Shown here piece by piece: positions 1-11,930 of a DNA stretch of 64,000 nt. The position numbers were made by a program, and so were the translations under genes. Under the pieces are notes generated by a model. It did not search any database. It was not told where the DNA came from and saw nothing but the letters and a program-made list of their open reading frames with translations. The first letter of the stretch is position 1. Each line of letters opens with the position of its first letter. Origin of the DNA: Adiantum capillus-veneris. Taxonomy: Eukaryota; Streptophyta; Polypodiopsida; Polypodiales; Pteridaceae. Where the stretch lies: positions 25,499,946-25,563,945 of the forward strand of contig CM043969.1 in NCBI GenBank assembly GCA_014529385.2. Direction: 5' to 3'.

Positions 1-135
1 GTATACACATTCTTTTGTAAAAACCTAATAAGAACTCACTATGCTCTACACATTACAGTAGAGCGAGTTCACCATATCATCGTGCTCTTCTTCTCGCACT
101 CTCTCTCGTGTCGCACTTCCGCTCGTACTCCTTCA
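1..135 (+). repeat. E1 5' LTR, 3' portion only
   Basis: Matches 5360-5494 with a constant offset of 5359 and only scattered mismatches. It ends in ...CCTTCA just before the primer-binding site. The first 57 bases of the LTR, as judged from the 3' copy, lie left of the window. Confidence 0.93.
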
Positions 136-137
136 AC

Positions 138-149
138 TGGTATCAGAGC
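138..149 (+). other. E1 primer-binding site, initiator-Met tRNA type
   Basis: TGGTATCAGAGC starts two bases after the LTR end. This is the standard primer-binding site complementary to the 3' end of plant initiator methionine tRNA, used by most plant copia elements to prime minus-strand DNA. Confidence 0.95.
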
Positions 150-1232
150 TCAGATCGAGGCTCGGGGAAGCATTTGCAGATAGCCAGAGTCACCTGCTCA
201 GATTGGAGTGAGATTCGACAGGTGAAGACACGGCCCCAAATCCTGTTGGCATGCCCAAAGGGCTCGGTGTTCTCAGAATTTCATTCTAAGGTCATCTCGG
301 CCACCGTTCGGCTTCGACAAAGCTCTGCGCAAGCCGCATTTTCGACTACGTGGTCTTGGCGGGTGCAGATCCGACTCTACAAATTTGGGGTTTCGACCTA
401 CGACTGCAAGTGTTGAGGATATCTGCACTTCTAGAGTGCTGATTTGTGGCTGTCTACACAACGAAGGACGGCTCACAGTTCTTGGAGGCATGTCACATAC
501 GACACGGACGCACCTACACACAGACTGTAGGCGACATCAACTAGTTCATCAGGTAGCTTGTGTTTGCTGCTTGATATTCCAGATTTCATCCTGACATTGC
601 AGGTACTTCCACATGGGATGTATTGTCAGAGATGATGTATGTCTGTTGAGGTTTTGCTGGCTATGAGTCACGCAGCAAACAACCGCCGCAGCGGTTACAG
701 CATATAGTGGGAAATTTGTGGATGTATGACTTTGTGGGAAGTCCATGTATTGTCAGATTTACTGCACCCTTTGTTGAGGGTCGAGTGAGGTTTTATTGAG
801 CTGGGGGATTCTCGAATGTTGAGATCCTTTCAGTGATACAGGTCTTGGAGCGATCCCTTGAGCACCCTTAGATAGGCAGCTAGGATGTATTGACTGTGAG
901 TTAGACAGTTGGGATGCATCTTTGCTTTACTGTCGTTGAGGCATTGTCGCAGTCTATGCTTACAGGACAGTGACAGGACAATGAGAGAGTACAGGTGCAG
1001 GACAGGTTTACCCACAACTTACAGTGTTAGAGAGACAGTGGTTTTTTGAGTTGTTTTTGGTCTGTTTTTTAGTACACCAGAGCCATTTTACAAAGGAGAC
1101 TCTGCCAAAATTTCTGCAGAATCTGAAGCTTTCTTGGTTCATTTGACAGGTTGATATTGGTTCAGAGGTTAGTTTATAGGGGAAACTCTGCCGAATTTTT
1201 CCCAGGAAAGTAAACTATTGTGAAGTGTAGTT
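150..1232 (+). other. E1 untranslated leader
   Basis: About 1.1 kb between the primer-binding site and the gag ATG. The longest open frames here (up to 102 codons) have no recognisable domain and overlap one another. I see no gene; this is probably the packaging and dimerisation leader of the element. Confidence 0.7.
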
Positions 1233-4200
1233 ATGGCTGGATCACAAGACACTACTCTTTACAATATCAAGAAGCTGGATGGAACCAATTTCCCTTTGTG
1301 GAAGAAGTAGATTTGGCACGTGTTGGTACAAAAGAAGCAGATAAAACCTATAAATCTCAAGGGGATAAAACCAGAAGATATGGACGAAGATGAATGGAGC
1401 GAAATGGATGAATTGGCACTTTCTACCATTATGCTGACTTTGGCAGAAAGCGTTTACTTCAATGTAGCAGACGAGATGTCGGCTTCTGAAGCATGGAAAA
1501 AGGTGAGTGATCTTTATGAGAAGCAGGGTGCAGCTTCACAGGTATACTGGATTAAGAAGCTTGTTGACTTGAAGATGAAAGAAGCGACACCTATGTCCAA
1601 TCATCTGAATGAATTCAACACCATCTACAGTCAGTTGTCAGCTCAAGGTGTCAAGTTTGATGAACCCGTTAGAGCTATGTTCCTGTTAATCACATTGCCG
1701 GAAAGTTGGGACACTTTTCGCACAGCTTTGAGTAATTCTACAACTCCAGATGGTTTGACCATAGCAGGTGTAGAAGGTAGTCTGCTTACTGAAGAAACCA
1801 ACAGAAAGACAATGGACAAAGGCAAAGGAACAACCTTAGTTGTCAGGGGAAGGACCAAATAAAAGTACAAAGGTGGAAAAAGGAATCAGTCTTGTAGCAA
1901 GTCCCGCAGTGCTAAAGGCAAGAGTGACATTGAATGCTACCATTGTGGCAAGAAAGGTCACATGAAAAGAGACTGCAGAGAATGGAAAGCAAAAAAAGGC
2001 AAAGAGAAATTTGAAGACCATGGTGAGAAGAACAAGTCCTCAGTGAAGATTCAAGAAATAAATGTGACAAACACTGTTGCAGAGGATGACAGTCTAGTGT
2101 TAGGAGACATCTACTTCTTGAAGAATACAATGGACTGAGCTCTTCTTACAGCATCTGATGGAAATGCACTGAGTGACTGGATTATAGACTCAGGGGCATC
2201 ACTTCATGTGTCTCCAAACAAAGAGTGGTTTACCTCTTATGTGACCACTAAAGATCATGTTCGGCTAGGCAATGGGCAGACATGTGAGATCTTAGGTGTT
2301 GGAGATGTTCAATTGAAGTTTCAGAATGGCTCTTCTTTCACGCTGAAGAATGTGAGACATGTTCCCACAATTACAAAGAGCTTGATCAGCACAGGTTTAC
2401 TTGATGATGCTGGCTACGTCACCACTTTTGGACAGAACATGTGGAAGATATCCAAGGGTTCTATGACAGTAGCACATGGAGTAAAGTCTGGAGGACTTTA
2501 CATGATTTATGTATCAAATGTCTCTAAAAATGTAATCAATGTAACCGAGCAGCCGAACGTTTCTTTGTGGCATAGCCGGTTAGGACATATGTCTAAGAAG
2601 GGAATGGAAATCTTGTCTCGTTCTGGTTATTTGCCTGGTTTTTCATTTAATGATTTTGAATTCTGTGAACATTGTCTGTATGGTAAGGAAACACAGCAGC
2701 CACATAAGCATAGAAGCAGTAGAAGAGATACACAGTTGGCACTTGTTCATAGTGATTTGTGTGGACCTATGCCTAACCTATCTCTAGGGGGAGCTTCTTA
2801 CTTTATGACATTTATAGATGATTACTTGAGGAAAGTATGGGTTTACTTTCTCAAGCACAAGGATGAAGCGTTTAGTGTTTTCAAAACATTTGTGACACTT
2901 GTGGAGAATCAGAGTGGCAAGAAGCTTAAATGCTTACGCACGGACAATGGTGGAGAGTATGTTTCAAAGGCCTTTCAGGACTTTTGTGAGTCAAAAGGTA
3001 TAAAACATGAACTTACTGCTCCTTACAGTCCTCCTCAAAATGGTGTTGCTGAGAGGATGAATAGGACCATACAAGAGAAGGTTAGAAGTATGTTGTCTAA
3101 TGCACAACTTCCAAATGGGTTTTGGGCTGAAGATGTATCAACAGCTGTTCATCTTATAAATAGATCTCCTAGCAAGGTTTTGCAGAAGGATTCAGTGGTA
3201 GAGATGGTATGGTCATGCAAAATTCCCTCATACAAGCATCTCGGAGTCTTTGGCTGTGAGGCATATACTCATGTTCCAAAGGAATTTAGGAACAAACTTG
3301 AGCCAAAGAGTAGAAAGTGCATCTTTCTAGGCTATGGTAATTCTGGTGAGATGGGGTACAGACTTTGGGATCCCGAATCCAGAAAGGTTATCCGCAGCAA
3401 TGATGTTCACTTTAATGAAGCCAAATATCATTCTAAACCAGAGAGGGTTGAGGAGATTAGAAGAGTTGTCTTCCAAGAAGATGGACCTGCACGTGCAAGA
3501 CAAAATGTCAGGGCTCAATAGGAGCAAGGACAGGATAGAGTGGAACCACAGGTTGTGGCTGAGCCTCAGCCACCTATTTTGCATAAATCAAGACGTATCT
3601 CACGACCTCCTGATCGGTTTGTTCCATCTATGAACTATGTCATGCTGACTGATTGCAATGAGCCTTCATGTTACAAGGAAGCAGTGCAAATGAAGGACTC
3701 CGGGAATTGGCAATTGGCCATGCAGTCAGAGATGACAGCTCTGCATAAACACCAGACATGGAAGCTAGTTAAATTACCATAGGGCAAAAAGGCTCTACCT
3801 TGTAAATGGGTTTACAGGTATAAGATCACCACTCATGATAGTCAGCCAAAGTACAAATCAAGGCTTGTTGCCAAGGGCTTTAAGCAAGAACAAGGCATTG
3901 ACTTTGATGAAGTCTTCTCTCCGGTGGTCAAGATGACTACATTGAGATGCTTTCTTGCATTGGTTGCCATATTAGATTTGGTGTTGCACCAAATGGATGT
4001 CAAGACAGCGTTCTTGCATGGTGATTTAGATGTGGAAATTTACATGCAGCAGCCAGAAGGGTTTGTTGAGAAAGGCAAGGAAAATTTGGTATGCCAGTTG
4101 TTAAAGAGTCTTTATGGCTTAAAACAATCACCGAGGGCATGGTACCATAAGTTCCACAAGTTTATGCTTTATCAAGGCTACAAACGTAGTGAGTTCGATC

Positions 4201-5213
4201 ATTGTCTATATACAAAGAAGGCTATGGATGGCAGTTGGCTGATCCTTATTTTGTATGTGGATGACATGTTGATTGTTGGCAATCACTTGGAAGAAATTTC
4301 ATCTTTGAAGTCAAAGATGGCAAAATCGTTTGACATGAAAGACATGGGTGAGGCAAGTCATATACTTGGTATGCGCATTGAGAGAGACAGATCAAAGAAG
4401 TTGATTTGGTTATCTCAAACAGAGTATATTGACAAGGTTTTGCAACGTTTCAATACGGAGAAGGGAAAGGCATTGAGTGTTCCATTGCCACCATATGTGA
4501 AACTTAGCAAACAAGATTGTCCTGTGTCTGAGGAAGAATAGGCTGAAATGGATAAGATTCCATATGCGTCTGCAGTGGGTAGTTTGATGTATGCAATGAT
4601 TGCTACTCGCCCAGACATTGCATTTGCAGTGGGAGTAGTAAGTCGATACATGTCAAACCCAGGCAAGAAACATTGGGAGGCAGTGAAAGGAATATTGAGA
4701 TACCTGAAAGCTACAAAGAGTATGCGTATATGCTATGGAAGTCAGGAGCTAAGTGTAAAGGGTTTTACAGACTCAGATTATGCAGGTGACTTAGACAACC
4801 GAAGGTCTACTTCAGGGTATGTATTTACATTGGCTGGTGGAGCAATATCACGGCGTTCTAGATTACAAGATTGTGTTACTCAGTTTACTACAGAGGCTGA
4901 ATATGTTGCAGCGTCAGAGGCATGCAAAGAATCAATTTGGCGTAATCGACTAGTAACAGATTTGGGAATCAAAGAAGAGATGCATGTGTTATATTGTGAT
5001 AGTCAGAGTGCTATACAATTGGCTCGCAATCCAGTTTATCACTCAAAGACAAAGCATGTGGATGTGAAGTATCATTTCATCAGGGAAATGCTCAAGGATA
5101 AGGAAATTCAGCTTGTCAAAGTTCACACCACAGAAAATCTTGCTGATCTACTTACAAGAAGACTTCCCTCAGAGAGGTTTGCGCATTTTTGCAAGCAGTT
5201 AGGTGTAGGGTAG
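1233..5213 (+). pseudogene. E1 gag-pol polyprotein, one frame with six internal stops
   Basis: A single frame of 1326 codons runs from ATG 1233 (MAGSQDTTLY) to TAG 5211. It is broken only by stops at 1308 (TAG), 1860 (TAA), 2136 (TGA), 3519, 3780 and 4539 (all TAG); no frameshift is needed. Visible domains: copia gag to about 1860; CCHC knuckle CYHCGKKGHMKRDC near 1937; aspartic protease DSGAS near 2190; GAG-pre-integrase with H-H-C-C (WHSRLGHM...CEHC) near 2565-2680; integrase core with TDNGGEY and PQNGVAERMNR near 2940-3065; reverse transcriptase with YVDDM near 4255; RNase H with TDSDYAGD and TEAEYVAA near 4770-4915. The terminal KTKHVDVKYHFIRE is typical of plant copia. The lineage looks Tork/TAR-like, but that is tentative. 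Confidence 0.93.
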
Positions 5214-5290
5214 TACATCACTTCTCTACATCTCTTGTATATTAGCTTGTATAGTAGCTTCTCTCACACTTAAAGTACCACATTGGACTT

Positions 5291-5302
5291 TAAGTGGGAG
5301 GT
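5291..5302 (+). other. E1 polypurine tract
   Basis: TAAGTGGGAGGT lies directly before the 3' LTR start (TGTTGGGG at 5303). It is the expected plus-strand primer position for an LTR element. Confidence 0.8.
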
Positions 5303-5494
5303 TGTTGGGGTATAAAGCCCAATGTGGTCGCCCAAGTAAGTGGGCTGGCCGCCAGGTATGTATACACATTCTTTTGTAAAAACCTAATAAGAACTCACTA
5401 TGCTCTACACATTACAGTAGAGCGAGTTCACCATATCGTCGTGCTCTTCTTCTCGCACTCTCTCTCACGTCGCATTTCCGCTCGTACTCCTTCA
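5303..5494 (+). repeat. E1 3' LTR, 192 bp
   Basis: Starts TGTTGGGGTATAAAGCCC and ends CTCCTTCA (TG...CA). Positions 5360-5494 repeat at the window start. A TATAAA motif occurs near 5311, although TATA so close to the LTR start would leave a very short U3. Flanking sequence from 5495 is E0. Confidence 0.93.
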
Positions 5495-5946
5495 GCCTGT
5501 TCTAGCTTTTCCTTGCAGTCCTTTGGCAAAGGAAGTGCCACTGGTTTTACCTTCTTTGCCATAGTCTTGTACTTGGTGTCCACCTTTACTTCATGTTTTT
5601 TCTTTCTATCCTCCCGTTCCTTTTGAAATGCCTCAACCACATTGTACATTTCAAGTGAACACACTTTCACTATCTCATTTTGGCCATGCAAAGGATAATC
5701 TACTATAGACTGCAGATCCTGTAATGTGTCCACAAAAGAAAACTCCTCAAACACACCTGTTATGTTTTCATTGTTACCTAGCAGACCATGCTCTTTCCAC
5801 TCCTTTTGTAGACTATGTACATGTTTGCGGGAACCGCGACTCAAGTTCTCACATTTTAGAAAAGAGACATGTCCATATTCTGTTAGACCTGCAAACTGTA
5901 CAGAAATCCTCCTTATGTGAGAACCTTTCCCTTTTTGTACCATCAT
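5495..5946 (-). pseudogene. E0 protease-pol linker, truncated by E1 insertion
   Basis: An open minus frame whose E0-derived part ends at 5495; the last residues encoded below 5495 come from the E1 LTR. It carries KVDTKYKTMAKKVKPVALPL, which resembles the sequence just before reverse transcriptase in E6 (59096-59371). It contains no catalytic motif. I read it as the stretch linking protease to reverse transcriptase. Confidence 0.6.
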
Positions 5947-6033
5947 AATCCTGCTCTACAATGGTACCTGGCCAAAACCCATTCTCTCTCGATGATCATA
6001 AAACTCTTTACTCAATCTGGGCAATGGGCACTC

Positions 6034-6420
6034 TCAGAGACTGTCATGATTTCTTTCATGGTTCACACAGACAGTGAGAAATTGAACAACACGTTTTCCA
6101 TGTTTACTTCTTATCCTAGCATAAGCAGAACCATCATCCATTACCTTTGTTTCCATTCTAACCCCTACAATGTAGGGTTGTCCAAGGATGAGATCATAAG
6201 AAGATGTGTCCTGTACAAAGAAATTCTGCTCTTCCTTTACATCTCCAATAGTCACTTTCACACTTGGTCAAGCTGCATATAACTCACCTGATGAATTATT
6301 GGCTACCTTAACCATCCATCCATGATCTGTGTCCATTGGTAATTTGCACTTTTTGAATAAGCTCTTTGACATTATGTTTATTTCTGAGCCATGGTCAATT
6401 AAGGCAACAATGGCTCTTCA
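6034..6420 (-). pseudogene. E0 retropepsin-like aspartic protease
   Basis: The minus frame reads ALIDHGSEINIMSKS near 6400-6365, then a stop, then VKVTIGDVKEEQNFFVQD and YDLILGQPYI (6255-6160). DHG is in the position of the catalytic D-T/S-G triad, and the ILGQPY segment corresponds to the conserved ILGxPW/Y flap region of retroelement proteases. His in place of Thr/Ser is what this gypsy-like clade usually shows, as far as I recall. One in-frame stop separates the halves near 6280, so the copy is not functional. Confidence 0.7.
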
Positions 6421-6893
6421 AGATCACCCACCTTGACCATTGTCTCTGTCGTAGCTCTTGCCCAATGATTCCTAGAAAAGTGACTTCTTGGAATGGCTTC
6501 GTACTCCTCATCTCCATTTGAAAATTGTACTTGCTTTGTTCTTCTAGAAGAATGGTAGCACCCTACGACATCCTCATCATGCTCTCTGTCTTCCACTTGT
6601 ATTACCTGTGTCTTTAAGCTTTCTCCTTCAGATTGCGGGCGAATGGTGTCAACAAGAGTCTGCCTCTTTCTCTTGATGATATCAATAATCTCCTCGTGAA
6701 AACTGCGCTTGGCGATGCCAAGGATCTCCCCCAAGGTAAACTCTATTTTGCTATTCAAAATTATTTCTTCTAGAACTTTCTTTAAGTCTGTAGTAGCAGC
6801 CTCAATATCAGACTGTAACTTATAAGTTGGAGTTTTAGGCTTACCTTTTGATGACTCATTTTTCCTCCCAGTTATACTTTCTTCCATAGTCAC
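6399..6893 (-). pseudogene. E0 gag-protease spacer
   Basis: An open minus frame of about 164 codons, rich in charged residues (EESITGRKNESSKGKPK). It lies between the zinc-knuckle part of gag and the protease, and overlaps the start of the protease reading. No domain is recognised. Its position suggests the linker of the gag-pol polyprotein. Confidence 0.5.
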
Positions 6894-7323
6894 TTCAGGT
6901 GGGGGTGCTTCCTGTGTCGGAGGCGCTCGAGGAGGTATTGTGTCGCTTCTTCTAGTAATTGTTTTTTATGGTCCTTCGTCACCACTCTCTCGCCTGTGCT
7001 TTTCTTCCACAAACACTTCATTGTTTAGACATCTCGCAATATAGGCATGCACTGACAAGGAGTCCACAAAGTCATTCCATCCTGTTTCTAGAAGGATACG
7101 GTCACCTGCTTCATGTAGGACTTCTCTTTTAAGCTTTTCCTTGCTAGCTCCATAGCACTTGGACACAACTTACCATTTTCTTCAAAACTCCTCAATGGTT
7201 CAATCTTGACTATATAAGTATATTCCTCGGATGCAGAGATGGCATGGGTAGTGGCCATATCCTCTACCAGACTCTGCATTCCTCCTTTCCCAAAGTTAGT
7301 CCTTAAGGGTAAACCTATCTCCC

Positions 7324-7632
7324 TTAAGTGAATCTTCCCATCCTTTTTCTCAAAGCTTCACTTAAGCTGTCACATTCTCTCCTAGCATGCTCTGTGCTGT
7401 CACACCATATGCATCTATGAACAAAACCTTCTTTAGGTTGTTGTTTTTGCCTTGAAGATGGTGCCAATGGTTGCCCCTTCTCTTCAAGCTTTGTAAGTTT
7501 TACTTTTAAATCCCTCATACCTTTCACAAGCTCATCTACTACAGTGTCATCAACTTTTGGGAGTATAAAGGAAGAAGGCTTTACCATCTTTTCAGAAGCT
7601 GCGGAGGTAGATGGTGCACTACCAACAACCAT
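7324..7632 (-). pseudogene. E0 gag C-terminal region with CCHC zinc knuckle
   Basis: Carries CIWCDSTEHARREC, a CX2CX4HX4C knuckle typical of retroelement nucleocapsid. The frame follows the gag capsid part (7705-8280), from which it is separated by a stop or frameshift around 7640-7705. The knuckle binds RNA during packaging in intact elements. Confidence 0.75.
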
Positions 7633-7704
7633 CTTATCCCGTCTCCTTTGGCATTTGGCAAGTAATGAAACAGCAGCTTCAACTTCATTCCAATCTGTCT
7701 TCAG

Positions 7705-8280
7705 TCACTGCTCAGCATCTTTGTCCTCAATAAGTAGCTCCAATTGCTCCTGGAGCTCCTTTCCTATTGCTTGTAGGAAGAGCTTTGTCTTCTCTGTCCT
7801 TGTGAGTTGAGCATATCGTCGCTCAAACTCCCTGAGTAGCTCTGTTGGAGAGAGCCCCTCCTTCGGCTTGGCTACCCACTCCAGGAAAGTTCTCTTTGTT
7901 ACTCTCTTAGAGTCCTCCATGAAATACTCCTCCTTCATCGCTAGCTTGAACTCCTCCCAATTTCTTCCATGCTCATTCCTGATCCCTCTCACATGCTCTC
8001 TAATCTCGGGAGTCACAACAAAATCAAATCTTTGGAGCATCTCATCTTCTGGCACACGATGCAACTCCATCTCTTTTATATAGCGTGGATGATTCTTTGT
8101 CACATCTTTCCCATTAAACTGATCCATTTTGTGCACCGCTGCTTGAATAGCTTTGGTTGCTGACACTTCTTGTCTTTCTGTAGCATGCTGTTGTTGCATA
8201 AACAAGGCAAATGCTTGAAACATTTGAATTGTAGCGGGATCAAAAGGCATACCTTGCTGCTGCGGATGATGATCACCCAT
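7705..8280 (-). pseudogene. E0 gag, capsid-like part
   Basis: The minus frame starts MGDHHPQQQGMPFDP (8280) and continues with KMDQFNGKDVTKNHPRYIKE, then NWEEFKLAMKEEYF and RTFLEWV, the layout of a plant retrotransposon gag domain. It ends at a stop near 7705. The start was chosen because it is the first ATG after the leader and opens a long gag-like frame. Confidence 0.8.
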
Positions 8281-9164
8281 GGTTGAAGTAGCTTGCAGAT
8301 CCCCACTAACTCACCCTGACAAACTTCGCGTGAGGTTCACCAAAAGTGTGTCAAAGAGTTGACGGTCTTGCCAGGAAGGCGCTAGGCCTCTACCTGTGAG
8401 GGTTTATGGGGAGACTATGAAGCTTTTCACTTAAGCAAGCTTAGTGTTTGTAGCAAATACATTGTGCGTAGCCATTGGAATCTTACACGCACACATACGC
8501 ACACGTGAAACCCTCAAAACAAAACAAAGATGAAAACATCAAGGCTTTGATTGTATAGATAATCAAAGGTAAGATGAAAGGGTTCACTGATGCATTTATA
8601 ACAGCAAGTCGTTGTGCTCTAAATAGACTGCGAATGGTTCTTTGAAACTTTAACTTAGTGCTTACAAAGATGTAGATCTTTTTGCCTAGCGATAGGAGTG
8701 AGCCGTGTGTACAAGTCTTCTTGGTTCATAGTAATATTAAGAAAGCAAGACTCAACCCCTAGAGGAGAATAAATATGTGCACATCCAAAGAATTAGAGTA
8801 GTCTAGTAGTGGAAAAATAAGAGGACGTGGAGAAAGAAGAATTTCTTACAGTCTTTCCAGCCCAAAGAGTAACACAATTCTCTGTTGGAAGTGGATTTTA
8901 CGGCTAATACAAACGTTAATTCTAATATGTTGCACAAAGTGAAAGGGTTGAAAAGTTACACCATTGGGGTTATTCATCTAAGAAAGCTCAGAAAGCAGTC
9001 AAACAATGGAGGAAAGAGATAAGAGAGACAACCAACACACAAAAACCCACACAAGCTCAAGCCAAAGAAGTGAAGCACACCTCAAGACTTTGTGGTATTG
9101 TAGCCAACTTGATGAAGTAAATGATGTGTAGTAGTCCCCAACACCGTTTGCAAGCCACCAAAAG
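8281..9164 (-). other. E0 leader with two diverged repeat modules
   Basis: About 880 bp between LTR and gag ATG, with no convincing gene. Two related modules of roughly 190 bp occur at about 8521-8720 and 8780-8990. Similar modules occur in the E2 leader (25120-25560) and, inverted, at 59685-59872. Directly beside the LTR the minus strand reads TTTTGGTGGCTTGCAAACGG, a possible primer-binding site (TGG start) for a tRNA I cannot name. Confidence 0.6.
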
Positions 9165-9949
9165 TGCATCTTTATTGATAAAAGAAGGTTACATAGAGTA
9201 TGAGTATTACAAGTGAGGAGATAGAAGGCTTGAGGCGTGAAGTATCAAGCTCAAGATGTGTTGGGCTGAAATTGAGAGAAAGTTTCACTCAAGGAGATGG
9301 CTAGGAGGTTGGATGATGGCTTGATAGAGTGGCTTGATTATGGGGATTGCTTGAGCGCTTGATTGCTTGATGGTTTGCTTCATGCCCAAGTGAGGAGCAA
9401 GAGGCTCTATTTATAGGTGAGGTTGCCTCTTGAAGAAGATATTTTCTTAGAAATATCCAAGGGATTTGTGTGACAAGTGTCTCCCTTTTCAAAAATATCT
9501 TGAAATTATCTTCAAAGTTTCTAGATCTTTCTCTTCAAGAAATATCTAGAGGTTCTTCTAGATCTTTCTCTTCAAAAAATATCTAGAGGTTATTCTAGAT
9601 TTTTCTCCAAATATCTTCTCCTTGCTGCCATAAGCTTCCAAGAGTAGCTTTATAAAAAATTGAGAGAGAGCTTGATATACATCATGGATGACATCAAACA
9701 AACTCGTAACCATTTTTCTAAGGGGTTTTTCTAGGTCCATAATTACTCCAAAGTGCACCTACTATGTGTAGAATGACAGCTCATGGGGTATACTATGACT
9801 AAGGCCACTTTTGACCATGCTACACATGTCATATGCCACCTAGGATGCCTAGTAGATATGAGGTATGTTTTCTAGGGTCATTTCATCATGGCTCCAAGAA
9901 GAGATTTACAAAGAAGCCCGGGATCATAGGACGAAGCCCATTCCCAACA
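9165..9949 (-). repeat. E0 5' LTR, 785 bp
   Basis: On the minus strand it starts TGTTGGGAATGGGCTTCG and ends with an AATAAA-containing stretch and ...GATGCA, so TG...CA. A TATA box, CTATAAATAG, lies at 9416-9407. Inside, a stretch of about 41 bp around TCTAGATCTTTCTC is repeated near 9520 and 9561. The boundaries are inferred from ends and context because the second LTR is not in the window. Confidence 0.7.
9407..9416 (-). promoter_or_regulatory. TATA box of E0 LTR
   Basis: Minus strand CTATAAATAG followed by AGCC. The same motif and immediate context occur in the E2 LTRs and the solo LTR (17957, 26503, 27602). Confidence 0.65.
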
Positions 9950-11156
9950 AGAGTGACACATCAGACTTTGACTAGCGTTTTTGCATGCTAAATAGAAAAT
10001 ACATATACTTATGCAAGGCTTAAGGCATACACATAAAATCCATAATATTGTAGGGCTTAGCTTCCGTTTCCATTATGCACGTGCCACGGCACGACAACGC
10101 ATCTCAAATCAAGATCTGAAGGTCCAATTGCATTTTTGACCACACAGGAGGTTTGAAAATGACGTGTTAAGCTTGTTTGCAAAATTTCAAATCATTTGGA
10201 CACGTATCTTTGAATTTAAGATTATTTTTGCAAATCTAAGAAGATAAAGGTGAAAAAGTAGTGATCTTGAGCAATTTTGACAGCCAACTTTTTTTGTGAG
10301 TACATATTCTTGTTGTATGCATCAAGGAGCACGTTGGGAAGAAGCATAAGTGAAATTTGAGCCAAAAGACATCATATGGGTATGATGTCCTAGAGGCCAG
10401 ATCTAGGTCAAATCAGACATCTTAGTATACTCTAGTGTCCTAGAGCATAAAAGAAGTCCCTAGTCAGAATTTCATTGCATTTGGAGCACATTTGGTCTAA
10501 AAAGTGCCAAAAGACAAAAATTGGGCAAGATTTATGCTTGTATTTTCCATAACTTGCACAAAAAGTGTTGAAATTAAATTCTAAAAGTTGCTGAGAGTTT
10601 TTTGAGTGATAAAGATTCTTTGGGATAAAAGTCACTTCATTTTGCCACAAAAGACATCATACACGTATGAAGACTCCAAGCACAGGTTGAGGCCAAATAG
10701 GAACTTTGACCAATCAAGGGCCTTCCTTTTGACCCTCGAATCCCAAATATCATTCCAAAACAACATTTGGACTCTTACAAGTGGAGTAAAGCATGTATTC
10801 AGTGTTGACACTCTAAAATCACCAGAATTGACCTACATGAAGGTTGAATGCTATAGAAGACTGTTTCGGCCATAGTTTGAGCTCTCGCTATAGGTTTCAA
10901 AAAAAAAAAATCAAAACAAAACTCTAGAGTAGCTCTACAAGATCTAGTGCAACCCTTGAACAACAATCAGAGACCCTTTGGGTCATTCATTGTTGATTAG
11001 CGCTCAAAAAATTCATTTAAGGTCTCCAAACGCATCCCGAAGTTAGGGGTGTCTAAAAGTGACAATTTGAGAAAATTGTGAGGAAACGATTGCGGTTTTG
11101 GACAATAGTTTCGCCTTTTTTCTAACCAAAGCACTTTAACACATTGGAATAAGTCT
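9950..11156. other. Non-coding stretch upstream of E4 gag
   Basis: AT-rich sequence with short, unrelated open frames and a poly-A run near 10900. Its position between E0 and the E4 gag suggests the LTR or leader of E4, but I could not fix ends or a primer-binding site. Confidence 0.4.
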
Positions 11157-11930
11157 TTGTACATCAAGCTAGAGTTGTTAAGCCCAGAATTCATGTCTAC
11201 TTTAGATTCAAACTCAGCTTATGCAAGCTCTTGGCTCCCATCGATAGAGGAGGGTCCACCCATAACGGATCTTCTAAACTTGCAGTTGATAAAGACAAAT
11301 CATGAGAGTGAACGACTGTATAGATACATTGATGGCAGTGAGGTGCTCAAAGACATACCAAGGAGAGCTGATGGATTACAAGCTCTTATATGTCTATATA
11401 TACAAAGTCAATTGTCAATGGAAATCTTTAGTTATTAACAAGTATGGATGAGAATAAAGAGCTACAGAAAGCATACATCCACATACTAGATTAGAAATAG
11501 GTGGATATTTGGTCAATGAAGTACCACAAAAACCTCCACCAAACATAATAATTCCAAAAAGGGAGCCACCTTGATTCCCTTCTAGATCAATAATGAGAGA
11601 TGAAATGATCATAGAGATGGCAGAAATGACTCCTCAAGTGAATCTCCCTTATAGACCAATCTCCAAGAGAATGACCAATTCCTTCAAAGAAGAACCTAAG
11701 TATAGTAGAAGGCCTGAAGCAAGAGAAGGATTGGGAGAGTCTATGGTTAGACTTGTAGACAATCGGCGAGTTAGATCCTCCCAAGTCTAGAAATGGCTAA
11801 AGAGAAAATACTCCAGAGATAAAGATCCAAGAGATCATGTAGCGGCTTTCAAAAGAGTTAGTAGAGCGGAGGAAGCTTTGGATTTTGCAACATAGTTTGT
11901 GGGACTCGGATTGACTCTGGAAGATGATGT
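11157..11930 (+). pseudogene. E4 gag, 5' part, interrupted by E3
   Basis: Frames 11157-11438 (from ATG 11190, MSTLDSNSAY) and 11593-11926 are retro-gag-like. The second includes KWLKRKYSRDKDPRDHVAAF, where a D-P-x-D-H motif precedes the capsid helix region. It has in-frame TAGs after SSQV and after LDFAT. At 11930 the frame runs into the E3 LTR; it resumes at 35973 in frame with a TLFDLLERRGFETLDDLFEE segment. Several stops and at least one frameshift mark it as dead. Confidence 0.65.

Larger units (their letters stand above)
1..5494 (+). mobile_element. E1: Ty1/copia LTR retrotransposon, nearly complete, 5' LTR truncated by window edge
   Basis: Positions 1-135 repeat at 5360-5494, so these are the two LTRs. 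The 5' copy begins outside the window. Between them lie a primer-binding site, one gag-pol reading frame (1233-5213) and a purine-rich tract. Domain order is gag, zinc knuckle, protease, integrase, reverse transcriptase, RNase H, which defines Ty1/copia. The few differences between the LTRs suggest a fairly young insertion, yet the polyprotein has six in-frame stops, so this copy cannot make an intact polyprotein. It is inserted in the gypsy-like element E0, whose protease-pol region is cut at 5495. Confidence 0.95.
5495..9949 (-). mobile_element. E0: Ty3/gypsy-like element on minus strand, 5' half (LTR, leader, gag, protease)
   Basis: Reading the minus strand: a TG...CA LTR at 9949-9165, a long leader, gag from 8280, a zinc knuckle, a protease, then the start of pol, cut at 5495 by E1. 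Reverse transcriptase and integrase are outside the window. The gag and protease match a gypsy-like clade whose protease active site reads DHGS. The pol remnant E6 at 56-59 kb belongs to the same clade: both carry a similar linker with the motifs TKYK and LPLP. Confidence 0.8.

Noticed and set aside
8325-8350. Primer-binding site for E0 at GGTTCACCAAAAG
   Set aside because: It lies between gag and the leader modules; the site beside the LTR at about 9150-9164 fits the E0 structure better.
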